Assembly: GCA_033807695.1 (NCBI GenBank)
Contig: CM066302.1
Coordinates: 2,294,001-2,358,000 of the forward strand
Source of the DNA: Daedaleopsis sinensis
Lineage: Eukaryota; Basidiomycota; Agaricomycetes; Polyporales; Polyporaceae
Length of the DNA stretch: 64,000 nucleotides
Direction: 5' to 3'
How positions within the stretch are numbered: the first letter of the stretch is position 1; every line of letters starts with the position of its first letter. The notes under the pieces are model-generated. The model ran no database searches and had not been told where the DNA came from. It saw only the letters and a list, made by a program, of their open reading frames with translations. Position numbers and translations under genes: made by a program. This document shows, one piece after another, positions 20,036-30,237 of this stretch.

Positions 20036-21253
20036 TCACGCAGATTGCGTATCGCCTTGGCTGGACGGAAGCCTATCGTGCACCGGTTGCATGTCAGCTG
20101 CGTAAGTGAGTTTTGTTGAGATCTTGAACTTACGTCTAGGTTTCGCTCTAACCGGATCCAGCTTCTTCGACTCTGTAGTGGTGGTGAGCGGAGCGGGCGG
20201 GCGGGAAGCCGCGCGTCGCCGGGCAGCCTTAACGATCCTGCGATCGCGGAACGCACGATGGTTAACACCACAATCTGCTAAAGCGATGCCTAGGGCTAAC
20301 CTGATCAACGCAGCACGCTCCTCGAAGAAGTCGACTGGACTGGATATCTCATCCTGGCTGATATGCTCGGTGAGGTCGTACCACATATCAACGAGTGGTA
20401 ACAGGCCGGTGTCCTTAGCGTTCCTGCGTAGACTAGCAAGGTCAACAGCCGAGGCGATGGAGTCGACCGAGATTGCGTCTGCATCGCGCTCGCCGCTCGA
20501 ACTTGATTGAGAGCTCTCGTGCGTGGTCCCCGTGCTCGAGTCCTCTAAAGCCGAGAAGCTAGGGTCGGTCGCGCTGCTAGGGGCTGAGGAAACAAAAAGT
20601 GGGGGTTCGAACGGAGGACCGTCCCACTGGAAGCCGTCGGGCCAGATCATCGGCGCCGGCTCCAGGTGAATGGATGGCCCCCCGTCTTTTGCGATCCGGT
20701 CGTTACATGTCTGCCTTGACACGATACGGTCTTCGGAGTCATAGTTCTCTAAAACATCGAGGTCCTCCGGTGCGAGATAGAGAGCGTCGTCTGCGTTCCA
20801 ACCTTCAGCGCAGGCACGGATCCGGACAGTCACACGTGTGCGATACCAGTGGTAGCAGCCGTCGAAGGGGAAATACGGCTCGGGGAAGACAGGTTCGCGG
20901 TCGTGCGGATGGGCCGTATTTGGGAAGATGGGGGTGCACATCGAAGGTTCGATCCCTCGTCTCGGGTCTGGGTGACGGAGAGACGGACCAATGAGGGAGA
21001 CGGAGTAGCAGAACCATGGTTTTGTAGGGAAAGGAAGCGTGACATCCTACGCAGACGAGGTGCATCGGTTTGGGAATGGGGGCTCGCCGCTCAAGGGATA
21101 GTGACTCACCGTATGGATATATGCCAGATAAGACTTCACTTCGATGGATTTTGCAGCTATGATGGCCTCTTCATCGTTGAAGTCGCTCACAGCAGCGGCC
21201 GGGTTCATACGTATGACTCCGTATCTTCTAGAAGTGGGGTAGTAAAGGGTCAT
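20036..21253 (-). CDS. CYHW-family protein, copy 2
   Basis: Four exons: 21253-21110, 21046-20301, 20237-20134 and 20097-20036, totalling 1056 nt (351 residues). Exon 1 carries the N-terminal module RYGVIRMNPAAAV...KSYLAYI. Exon 2 starts LPFPTKPWFCYSV and holds MCTPIFPNTAHP and PYFPFDGCYHW, then a Ser/Thr/acidic linker and LLPLVDMWYDL with EISSPVD. The phase-0 and phase-2 introns match the other copies. This is the most diverged member: the linker is longer, with PPFEPPLF, and the exon-3 tail is Arg/Ala-rich (KAARRRAASRPP), which could be a nuclear or nucleic-acid-binding segment. No signal peptide or membrane helix. Function unknown. Confidence 0.78.
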
Positions 21254-22157
21254 CGTGCAACAGCGGAACGAGGGAGGAGCGACTTGGTAGGGTGAAAGAC
21301 TGGCAACGCATTGTCAACATATATATATACTTGCGCAAGGACCGTGCTGAGTAGTCGGCAATCGCGCCACAGCGAGGACCTCAGGTCTCAGTGATCGTCG
21401 GGGCCAGCAGGTATTGTCTTGTCACCAGCCGAGCCGCGTCGTATTGTCTTGTTAGAGCCCCGACATGATCTGCTGACTAGTAAGCTGAGAAGTGGTTGAG
21501 ACAGCAGAGAGGATCTAGATCAGGACAATCACTGTCAAAGCATCTCCAAGCAGATAGTTGCCAAGTAGCTAGTGCCCGATGGGAGGAGGACAGCAGCAGC
21601 AGCAGGAGAAGGAGGATCATCTCGTTGAACTGGCGTCTACATTCAAATTGTCACTGAGAATTATTCCCACGACCAACTCTCGATAGCCGCTCATAGCGGC
21701 TCTCAGCCGCCGCTCTCTCTGAGTCGATCTTTTAAACTTCGAGCTCTTCACGCTACTCTGGATACGTCTACAACTTGAAGTAGTCTGTTACCACTCAGAA
21801 AAAAGGAGTAAGCTTACTTTCCTTGATAGTGCATTGCAGCAGAAGAACCCAGCTGACCGAATCATGCTGTACTTCAACTTGCAAGCCGCTTGCTACTGCT
21901 ACGGTTCGAGCCTGAAACCCATGAATATAAGGAGTCACTAGTCAACACTGGTGTATAGGTGCGTGTTTGAAGCACGCGCTACTACTCCGACGATATGAAA
22001 GTGGGCACGAGAATGCACGAGACGTGTATGTGTCGAGTTCGCCACTTATGGCCAAAAGGGAACGTAGGGTAGTCGGACAAGGTGCAGTACTCGCTTCAAG
22101 GGCTTCTTCAACGTCTCTCTGAGTTTCTTCGGCAAGAGGTGACCTGTAGAGCTCCTG
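21254..22157. other. Intergenic region with conserved 3' element
   Basis: No gene recognised. At 22041-22080 lies a conserved block (TATGGCC, GGGAACGTA) shared with the sequence just downstream of copies 4 and 6. A short CAG-type repeat lies near 21593-21606. Confidence 0.5.
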
Positions 22158-23233
22158 TTAACTCTGATATACAGACCGGATGTGTAGTATGAACATACAG
22201 TGACGATTCCCAGACTCAGTGAGAGGATTCAAGTTTGTGGGCAGGGGATCATCTAACCGCGCGGCCATCGTCGCAAAATCATCGTCACGACGCTTTCGAG
22301 CCTCAGCGATCAACCTACAAGAGTCGTAAGCCAGATAAAGATGGCATATAATGAACATATATACAGTACCTCTGCACCGCGTCGTACTCCTCGAATAACT
22401 GCTCGGGGCTTGGAATATCCGCCTGTTCAAGATTCCCTGGCAGATCCAACCACAAATCCACAATCGGCAACGTCGCCCATCTCTCCATCTCTCCTCCAAG
22501 GAGCCCCATGCTCACGAGTGTGCTCAGTATGTCGTTCTCTGAGACCTCTCCATCGTGTTCCTCGATGATCTCGTCTCCGGACATACTGTCGCTCCAACTT
22601 GAGCGCGACTGGGATTCAAGATCCACGAAGCTCCCTGCGTCCTCGCCCGATCTTGGAAACAAGTCTGGACGAGCCTTCCGGATACGACTGAAGTCATTGC
22701 CTATCATCTGTAACATGTTGACTCTTCCTTCGGCCGGGAGCTTGATAGCAACGTCATCGTCGAATCCCTCGTCCCGTCCGCGCACGCGCACATTCATGGA
22801 GCATCTATCCAATGACCAGTGATAGCAGGTATTGAAGGGAAATTCTGGATTGGTGCTCAGTGGCGTGCGTTGAGTAGGATGGCTTGTGTTTGGGTAGATA
22901 GGAATGCACATGTCCGGTGTCGATCCGGCTTGCAGCTCTGTCGGAAGAAGGCTTGGTGCAATAGCGACTACACAGAAAGGGTACCATGGCTGTCCCGGGA
23001 AAGAGAGGGTGAGTTCCTGTATTGCAAGACATGTGAATGATGTCTTATAGTACGTGACGTATCAGACACACAAAGGTTGTACTTACTTGCTTGATCCACA
23101 CCAGATACTTCCTTTCTGGAATGCGTCGAGCAGCATCTAATATGTCGTGATAGTTGTACGGCTCCAGAGTAGCAGTATGGTTCAGTCTCATGACTGCATA
23201 CGAGCCACTCGTCGGAGAGTGTATTTTCTTCAT
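22158..23233 (-). CDS. CYHW-family protein, copy 3
   Basis: Three exons: 23233-23087, 23016-22370 and 22314-22158, total 951 nt (316 residues). The N-terminal module is SGSYAVMRLNHTATLEPYNY...ERKYLVWI. Exon 2 begins ELTLSFPGQPWYPF and contains MCIPIYPNTSHP and PEFPFNTCYHW, followed by VRVRGRDEGFDDDVAIKL, an acidic linker (SDSMSGDEIIEEHDGE), and LPIVDLWLDLPGNLEQ with DIPSPEQLFEEYDAVQR. Exon 3 encodes the basic helix LIAEARKRRDDDFATMAARL. It is a close tandem duplicate of copy 4, including about 130 bp of 3' flank. Soluble by appearance; function unknown. Confidence 0.82.
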
Positions 23234-23545
23234 ATGAGACGAGTGTCAAAGAGATAGAGATGAGTCGGTTCTTGGAAAGGGGGCAGGAAACGTCGACCTT
23301 CTACCAGAAAGTGCGTGGTCGTCGCCCCGAACTCTTTGTACATATTTGTTCATGTAGGTGTTTGAGAGAAACCAGTTACAATATCATTCGACCTATCAAA
23401 TTCATCACCGCTCATATCAATGCTATGTGATAAGGGCGACACGCTCATCCACACACCATCATACTTGTATTACATAGGTGAGATCCTGCCCAAGCATTTT
23501 GACTCACGAGCTGAATCATGATATAAGAAGAGTAGAGAGACTAAA
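23234..23545. other. Intergenic spacer between copy 3 and the plus-strand gene
   Basis: Divergent promoters of copy 3 (minus) and the gene at 23546 (plus). No motif stands out. Confidence 0.5.
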
Positions 23546-24866
23546 ATGTCACCTCAGAGTGCTCACACTCTCCGACGAACCTTCCACTGCCGTCTCCGAC
23601 TCGCTTTGTTCCCAATGTTCTCCCTCTGCGACACTGCTTGTAACCCCAGAGACGACATCGATACTATTCCTACAGAGTCAGAGTCAGCCATTATCGGTGG
23701 CAGGATCTTCTATGGACCCCTATGGAAGATGCTCGGCCGTCCCAGTGACTATGCAGCTTCCGCGAGTATCCATTCTCGGATCACTCGACACCGTCAACCT
23801 CGACCTTGTGTTGCAATAGACCATTTACTGGAGTATTCCACAGGAGCAAAGGTCACTGTTTGCTTGATGACGACCTATTGCGGAAAAGAACTCTCCGCAC
23901 TACCTGCCATTTTCCAACACTTCAGCATCCCTGTCTTTCCTACCTCGCCGAGTGTTCCTCATATCCACTCCACCCCCGACTGGGACTCCAAGACACCACA
24001 GTATATACTTGCTATCTACTGGCAAACCAAGAAATTATCCTTCAACAGATCGGGTGATAAACCGCAGAAGTGGACAAGCACAAGCATGTTTGGGCCGCAA
24101 GCTCTAGTGCAGCTCACACAGTGTTGCGAGCTTTATGAAGAGTCATGGAAGGACAACTGTCAAGACCCTGGCTATCTCCGGGAACAAACTGAAGCACTGA
24201 TTGTGAGTGTACCCGATAGCATGTTGTAGAACTTATAGTTAACGCGTCGTCCGGTCCCGTAAACTACTAGCTCCATGAGGCTAAGGACCGGAAACGGAGC
24301 ATCGTACGCCGCTTCTAACTATGGTATTACGATCCTTAACGCATGATGCTCACAATGGATAAATTATCTAGTCTTCCTACCCGTATCGACGATCTGTGGA
24401 GTCTACAGTCACTAAGCAATCTAGACGTTCCTATCGTCACGAAGAGAGTGCATCGAAGTCTTTCACATCGCATCGAATTCCAGAGGAAGGGGAAGCCATG
24501 GATCTATATGAGGAGCCGGGCCAGGTAGGTATTAGCTGTGTATCCGAAGCAGCACTTACTAGACAAGTATTGTAGGTCACTCGCAGATCTCCTGGTGGAG
24601 CTGTAGACCCCGGACCGTCTACTTATGAGCCGAGCACATCTGGGAAGCATCACTACGTATCCGGTGGGCCCGTTGCAATTGCTGAAGTGGTTCGTAGGGC
24701 ACTCCTATCAGCGCATCAACAGTGTAGCTCACTCAATCCGATCACCCCATATAGCCAAAGCTTGAAGACGTCGCAACGCCGGCCAAAAAGGGTTGGAGGG
24801 GCGACATCATCAGCAAGTTCAGTCGCATTATTCCAAGGAGGAAGAGCTCAAAGGAATGACAGCTAG
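23546..24866 (+). CDS. Three-exon hypothetical protein
   Basis: I do not recognise this protein. ATG at 23546; exons 23546-24202, 24372-24524 and 24576-24866, with every intron in phase 0 and standard GTGAGT/GTAGGT donors and TAG acceptors. The total is 367 codons including the stop. The second and third exons are open in the frame the splice sites dictate, although each contains stops in the other frames; this is the main support. The first 219 residues look folded, with VTVCLMTTYCGKELSALPAI and CCELYEESWKDNCQDPGYL. The C-terminal 147 residues are Ser/Arg/Pro-rich and probably disordered. No signal peptide or membrane helix. It lies between the duplicated copies 3 and 4 but is not duplicated with them. 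Confidence 0.6.
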
Positions 24867-25332
24867 GGCCGCTCTATTAATCGAAGCGATTCCGACTTGG
24901 CGACACAAGTGCACGTTCTCCAATCAATGTACCCGTACAATGGGGCGATGGAGCTTGGAGACGGTCACCAATATGTATCTGTTCGAGCACTGGACACTAG
25001 CAGTCCGCCAATGTTCTCATATCACTGAGTGAATTGTCACGCCTCACGTACTGGCACGACTCCGGGGTGGGAATTATGTACTTGCAAGTCTTGCTGCGGG
25101 CATTCCGAGATTGGTGAACATTGCGCAAAGAGTAAACACTAGTGTATACGTGCGTGTTTTATACATGTGTGGCTATTCTGGAGACATGAAAGTGGGCAAA
25201 AGTGACTGAGGTTTATGTGTTGAGCTCGCCACTTATGGCCAAACGGGAACGTATGGTATTCGGACAATTCTCAAGGGCTTCTTCAACGTCTCTCTGAGTT
25301 TCTTCAGCGAGAGGCGACCTGTAGAGCCGCTG
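24867..25332. other. Intergenic region with conserved 3' element
   Basis: At 25228-25266 lies the same TATGGCC...GGGAACGTA block found downstream of copy 3. The duplication of copies 3 and 4 extends into this flank to about 25135. Confidence 0.5.
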
Positions 25333-26402
25333 TTAACTCTGACCTACAGACAGGATGTGTAGTATGGGCTTACAGTGACAACGGTCAGACTCGATGAGAG
25401 GGTGCATAGGCAGGGGATCATCTAACCGCGCGGCCATTGTCGCAAAATCTTTATCACGACGCTTTCGAGCCTCGGCGATCAACCTACAAAGAGTTGTAAG
25501 CCGGATTGATATGGTATATAACGAATATATGTACAGTACCTCTGCACTGCGTCGTACTCCTCGAATAACTCCTCGGGGCTTGGAATATCCGCCTGTTCGA
25601 GATTCCCTGGCAGATCCAACCACAAATCCACAATCGGCAATGTCTCCCATCTCTCCATATTTCCGCCAAGAAACCCCACGCTCACGAGTGTTCTCAGTAT
25701 GTCGTTCACCGAGTCTGACATGTGTCCATTGTGTTCCTCGATGATCTCGTCTCCGGACATACTGTCACTCCAAGAGCGAGATTGGAAGTCCTCCATATCC
25801 ACGAAGCTCCCTGCATCCTCGTCCAATTGTGGATACAAGTCTGGAAGAGCCTTTCTGATACGGCTGGAGTCATTGTCCATCATTTGCCACATTTTGACTG
25901 TTTCCACGGCTGGGAGTTTGACAGCAACGTCATCGTCGAATCCCCCTTCCCGTCCGCGCACGCGCACATCCATGGAACATTTATCCAAGGACCAGTGATA
26001 GCAGGTATTGAAGGGAAACTCTGGATTGGTGCGCAGTGGCGTGCGTTGAGTCAGATGGCTCGTGTTCGGGTAGATGGGAATGCACATGTCCGGTGTCGAT
26101 CCGGCCTGCAGCTGCGTCGGAAGAAGGCTTGGCGCAATAGCGACTACACAGAAAGGGTACCATGGCCGTCCCGGGAGAGAGAGGGTGAGCTCCTGCAAGG
26201 CACGATATGTGAGTAATGTCGTATACGTGACAAAACAGGCGAAGGTTGTACTTACCTGCTGGATCCAGACCAGATACTTTCTTTCTGGCAGGCGTCGAGC
26301 AGCATCTAAAATGTCGCCATAGTTGTATGGCTCCAGAGTAGCAGTATGGTTCAGTCTCATGACTGCGTACGAGCCACTCATCGGAGAGTGTATTTTGTTC
26401 AT
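25333..26402 (-). CDS. CYHW-family protein, copy 4
   Basis: Three exons: 26402-26256, 26192-25540 and 25483-25333, total 951 nt (316 residues), the same length as copy 3. N-terminal module SGSYAVMRLNHTATLEPYNY...ERKYLVWIQQ. Exon 2 has MCIPIYPNTSHL, PEFPFNTCYHW, VRVRGREGGFDDDVAVKL, the acidic linker and LPIVDLWLDLPGNLEQ with DIPSPEELFEEYDAVQR. Exon 3 has LIAEARKRRDKDFATMAARL. Reading frame and splice sites are intact. Differences from copy 3 are scattered substitutions and compensating small indels in the linker, as in a moderately recent duplicate under some constraint. An in-frame ATG six codons upstream is possible but lies outside the conserved start. Confidence 0.82.
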
Positions 26403-27123
26403 CACAGACAGGAGTTGCAAATCGGGGGGATGCGGTAGCGGCAGTGGGTTCGAGTTACTTGTTCGAATTCATACACCGTCACCGCTCTGGGCTCTTTAAA
26501 CATGTTTATGCATGCAACTATCTGAGAACAAAAGGCAAGTGACAATTAACTCTGCACTGTACCCTTCACCGCTCACATGAACAATAGGACGCGCTCTCAG
26601 CGCACTAGCCTAGGGCCGGATAGGAATGTATGGAAGCCGCACAGTGAGGTTCTTACACAGTGCTCGAGCTCTCCTGAACCCAAGCCGTATCCGAATCCTC
26701 AATGCTTGCACCGTTCGTAGCATGAGCCCTAGAGCCATTCGCCGCTGTGAGTCAGCAAAAGATGAGTACTAATCATTCTGACTACTACTCACCTTTTCGC
26801 TTTGCAGAAGTAGGCGCATCTTGAGCTTGCACGTTCTCCGTTTTGACGACCGCCGCATCGTGTGTCAAGATCATGTCTGTACTATTGTCTTTACTCTCTT
26901 GAAGACGTCGTCGACCTTCCTTGACAAGACTACAAGATGGACGATTTGTGCTCTGCGCCTCATCCGAGGCAAAAATAACTCACTTCACCAAGGTGTCACG
27001 CTCCCTGACTATGTCGGCGGGGTCTGGAATTTCTTCCTGAGGGAGATTCTCTCGAAGGGTTTCCCACAGGTCCACGAGAGGGTAGAGCTCGAAGTCTTGG
27101 TCTGGATCGCCGAAGATTCCCAT

Positions 27124-27350
27124 TGTAAGAGTTCTTGAAGAGCCTAGCACTACCGTGCCCTGAATACGCTGCACCAATCTCTATTTGAGAAGTGCAAGTA
27201 CTCGGTAGGCGTGGTAGAAGGCTGAGGGCCTCTGCCACGTCGTACCGGTACTCTAACATACGTAGATGATTACATAATATTAATATAGTACTTTTATCTT
27301 ATCTTATCGCCCGGTAGTAAGGTACTCTCGTGGAGTCGAGGTATCTTACA
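27124..27350 (-). repeat. 3' LTR of the chromovirus
   Basis: 227 bp, bounded by the short inverted repeat TGTAAGA/TCTTACA. Same sequence by eye as the other LTR. Flanked outside by CCCAT. Confidence 0.95.
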
Positions 27351-27362
27351 CTCCCCTCCTCT
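27351..27362 (-). other. Polypurine tract of the chromovirus
   Basis: AGAGGAGGGGAG on the minus strand directly before the 3' LTR, where plus-strand priming occurs. Confidence 0.7.
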
Positions 27363-27511
27363 AGAACCCAATCAGGGTTCGTATAATCAATGAGAAGATG
27401 ATTAAGAGTATAGTATGATAAACCAATGATTCTCGAACACGAGCGATCGTAGCAATATCAAAAGTTCAAGCCTACCTATGCGGCAATGGACAATTGAATA
27501 TACTCCCAGTA

Positions 27512-30082
27512 CTATGCTGAGTGAGTGCTCGAGAGTGGAGATAAAGTATGTACGTCTCCCGGAATAGAATTCTCGGGGTTGTGTGTAGGAATGTCCATGT
27601 CCACGTCCAAATCGGCAGGGTTTTCGGGTGAGGAATTGGGAAGCGGGTAATCCTCGAGCGAGATAGGGTGATCAGGCCATGCGTCCATACAGTCTCTGGG
27701 CCGATGCAATATCCAGTTGCGTGACATGCGGGCGACACATTCCATAAGTCGAGATGACCGCTCAGATAATCCACACTGAGCGAGCCACTTCACGATATCG
27801 TCCATGGATGCGTTAGCGACGTTGCCCTCGAAGGTGCGGATATCCTCGGACTTCGCGACTGGGTACCCGCGTAATAAGACTATACGCTCGTAAAGCCCCA
27901 TAACGGAGAACACGCGACATAGAGTGTCCAGAAAAGCGGCCCGCTGCGACGAACTGACTCCCTTATTAGGGGCCACTCGTCGTTGAAGAATGTACCCTTC
28001 GACGAGTCCGAGGCTCGGAACCTCAGTCTCGTTGTGACGATCCTCCCGAAGGAACTTGGGGACGAGGGATGGCTTTGCCGTCCAATACTCCAACCACTTC
28101 TGGGACTCGTCGAAGTGATTCGGAGTAGTTGGGGTATTCCTTGTGTCCCGATGCGGCTTGACGACGATATTCACCTCGCCCTGAGACCGCGGCTTCCAGC
28201 CATTCTTGATCAACGAGAACCCAGGCACTGCCATGAGCTCGCTATTCTCGTCCACCTGCTGGATGATGTGACGGAGGCGGTAGCTCGCGCCGGCTTGTTG
28301 ATCGCTGGCCTCCTTGATGAGGAAGAGCGCAGCCTTGGTTGTCGCCGGAACGTAGGTGCTCCATACATCGGCCAGTTTGGGCTCGGTATCGTACAACTGG
28401 ATTAGGTTCTTTGGCCACGGCGATGCTCCTGACTCCGGCGCATTGTTCGGCCAGACGATCGGTCGCGGAACATGAGTTCGCGCGCGCAATGCGAAAGACG
28501 GTGGTGGATGGTTCGAGCTGGCTACGATCCCTTTCTTTGCCTCCTCGGCCTTCCGCTTGGCTATCCTGTACTGTTTTTTCCCCAGCAGCTTGTTGACCAG
28601 CTTGGGGTCGATGAGCGGGACGTCGGAATCCGCATCGTCAAAGTCGTCTTCGTAGTCGGTGTCCAGCTCGTGGTAGTCGATTTCAAGCACCTGCACTTTC
28701 ACGTTGGAGGACGATGAAGGTTCAGATGTCGTTGAAGTCGTCTCCTGCGGCACATGCACTGGTTCGATAGAGTTTGTGATGCTGGTTGACGCGACGGCCG
28801 ATACGTCTTGCCCCCACGGTTGCCCGAGGTTGTCGACGGTGATGTTGTTCTCGACGATCGGGCCCGTGATCACGTCTTGCGGTTGTCCCCACATTGCACC
28901 CATAGATGCGCTCCCTACCCAGTTGGGAGGTAGCTGCATCATTTCAGACGGTGCGGATGGTGTGGACGCAGGGATGTGAGCGGCGAGTACCGGCGAGTTG
29001 GGAACCATTGGTGTAGCGACGCGGGGTGTTCTTGGATGCGTCGGTGTCGACCGATAGCTCGACGATGAAGGGATCCGAACCACGGGCTCACTTCTGCGTG
29101 AAGGGCCTGCGTGGTCTCGAGGTGCGGCCGGGTGATGTGCCGGAGCGCGACGATCCTCCCTGCGTTCTTCTCGTGGTGTTTCACGATATGAACGGTCCTC
29201 ACGACGATCATCGCGAGCGGGTCGGTCGTTGCGGGGAGGGCGATCTTCACGGTCTCTTCTAGATGGAGACCGCGACCTGTCGCGTCTGGGAGAACGAGAT
29301 CGGCGACGAGATACTCGTCGCAGTTCTTCTTCCAGCCTATCTGCCCTTCTCTTCTGCTCCTCGTATGCCTCCCGTTCCGTTCTGAGCCTCTTCCTAAGGT
29401 CCTCGATGGCCCCTGCTGCCTCCTCAGCCCGACGATGTTCCTTGCCCACCTCGTCACGGACCTTCGCCAGCTCCTCGTTCCTGGTCTTGATCATCGACTG
29501 GAGCCGACGAATTTCTTCGTTGGGCCCCTCCCCCCTCGACGACTGCCATTGTTGGAAGTGGTCGTAGTACGTCTTCTGCTGCTCGGCCCGCGCATTTTCA
29601 TGCGCGGCGACGAACTGGCTGTCGTTCGCCGCTCCCATGAAGTGTTGAAGGAACGAGGAACACGTTGAACACCTCGGGTCGCGGTGTGCCATGACCATGG
29701 CCGTCTTGTCCACACACTCCCATTGGATTATGGGTTGCATGGGCATGAGCGGCGGCATGCCAGCGGGCATCGTCACATTCGTGGGTGGGAGGGAGAATGT
29801 CGGCTGAGGCGGTCCAGCGTATGGGTACGTTGTCGTGGTCGTTCTCGGGTCGACATTCGGGTATGGAAGGGCCGGCTGCATGACCATTGGGTATGGCTGA
29901 CCATAGCCGGTTGTTGTATTGTAGGTAGGAGGTGCGACTGCCTGGAGTGGCATCGCACCTCCCGGCGGGTGTGGGTATAGCAGTGGCATCTGCTGCTGTT
30001 GCTGCTGCTGCTGCTGTTGTTGCTGTTGTTGCTGTTGTTGCTCGTCGACGTTCATGGCGATGTGCGTGGGGTTCGGGTTCAT
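27512..30082 (-). CDS. Third ORF of the chromovirus, unknown function
   Basis: 856 residues from the ATG at 30082, in element sense, 155 bp after the pol stop. Order: a poly-Gln run (about residues 15-32); a Pro/Met/Tyr-rich low-complexity part; a short Cys-containing patch (RCSTCSSFLQHF); a long charged coiled coil (about 188-255); an RS/RD-rich stretch with SRRRSRSPRRDRSRSPSRR; a Ser/Thr/Pro linker; an acidic patch (DYEDDFDDADSD); and a roughly 350-residue C-terminal part that looks globular. There is no signal peptide or membrane helix, so it is not env-like despite its position. RS and coiled-coil parts suggest RNA binding and self-assembly; this is inference. It could also be a captured host gene. 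I do not recognise a family. Confidence 0.8.
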   Translation of the reverse strand: MNPNPTHIAMNVDEQQQQQQQQQQQQQQQQQMPLLYPHPPGGAMPLQAVAPPTYNTTTGYGQPYPMVMQPALPYPNVDPRTTTTTYPYAGPPQPTFSLPPTNVTMPAGMPPLMPMQPIIQWECVDKTAMVMAHRDPRCSTCSSFLQHFMGAANDSQFVAAHENARAEQQKTYYDHFQQWQSSRGEGPNEEIRRLQSMIKTRNEELAKVRDEVGKEHRRAEEAAGAIEDLRKRLRTEREAYEEQKRRADRLEEELRRVSRRRSRSPRRDRSRSPSRRDREDRPPRNDRPARDDRREDRSYRETPREERREDRRAPAHHPAAPRDHAGPSRRSEPVVRIPSSSSYRSTPTHPRTPRVATPMVPNSPVLAAHIPASTPSAPSEMMQLPPNWVGSASMGAMWGQPQDVITGPIVENNITVDNLGQPWGQDVSAVASTSITNSIEPVHVPQETTSTTSEPSSSSNVKVQVLEIDYHELDTDYEDDFDDADSDVPLIDPKLVNKLLGKKQYRIAKRKAEEAKKGIVASSNHPPPSFALRARTHVPRPIVWPNNAPESGASPWPKNLIQLYDTEPKLADVWSTYVPATTKAALFLIKEASDQQAGASYRLRHIIQQVDENSELMAVPGFSLIKNGWKPRSQGEVNIVVKPHRDTRNTPTTPNHFDESQKWLEYWTAKPSLVPKFLREDRHNETEVPSLGLVEGYILQRRVAPNKGVSSSQRAAFLDTLCRVFSVMGLYERIVLLRGYPVAKSEDIRTFEGNVANASMDDIVKWLAQCGLSERSSRLMECVARMSRNWILHRPRDCMDAWPDHPISLEDYPLPNSSPENPADLDVDMDIPTHNPENSIPGDVHTLSPLSSTHSA

Positions 30083-30237
30083 AGTGGTCGACAGTGATGG
30101 TGGTAGTGGAGGAAGAGAGAGAAGGGTCGGTGATCTGACAAGTCCTCGAATTTCTTTCGTAAGCGCGTTAAGCGCCTATTTCCTTTTCCAGCCGATTTTG
30201 ACATATACGCGATCACATGATGTGTATTCATGACGCG

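Noticed and set aside
20942..20955. tRNA B-box-like GGTTCGATCCC
   Set aside because: No A box, acceptor stem or cloverleaf around it; it is coding sequence of CYHW copy 2. No tRNA or rRNA gene was found in the window.
27512..30082. Third chromovirus ORF as an envelope protein
   Set aside because: Position fits, but there is no signal peptide, transmembrane helix or Cys pattern.
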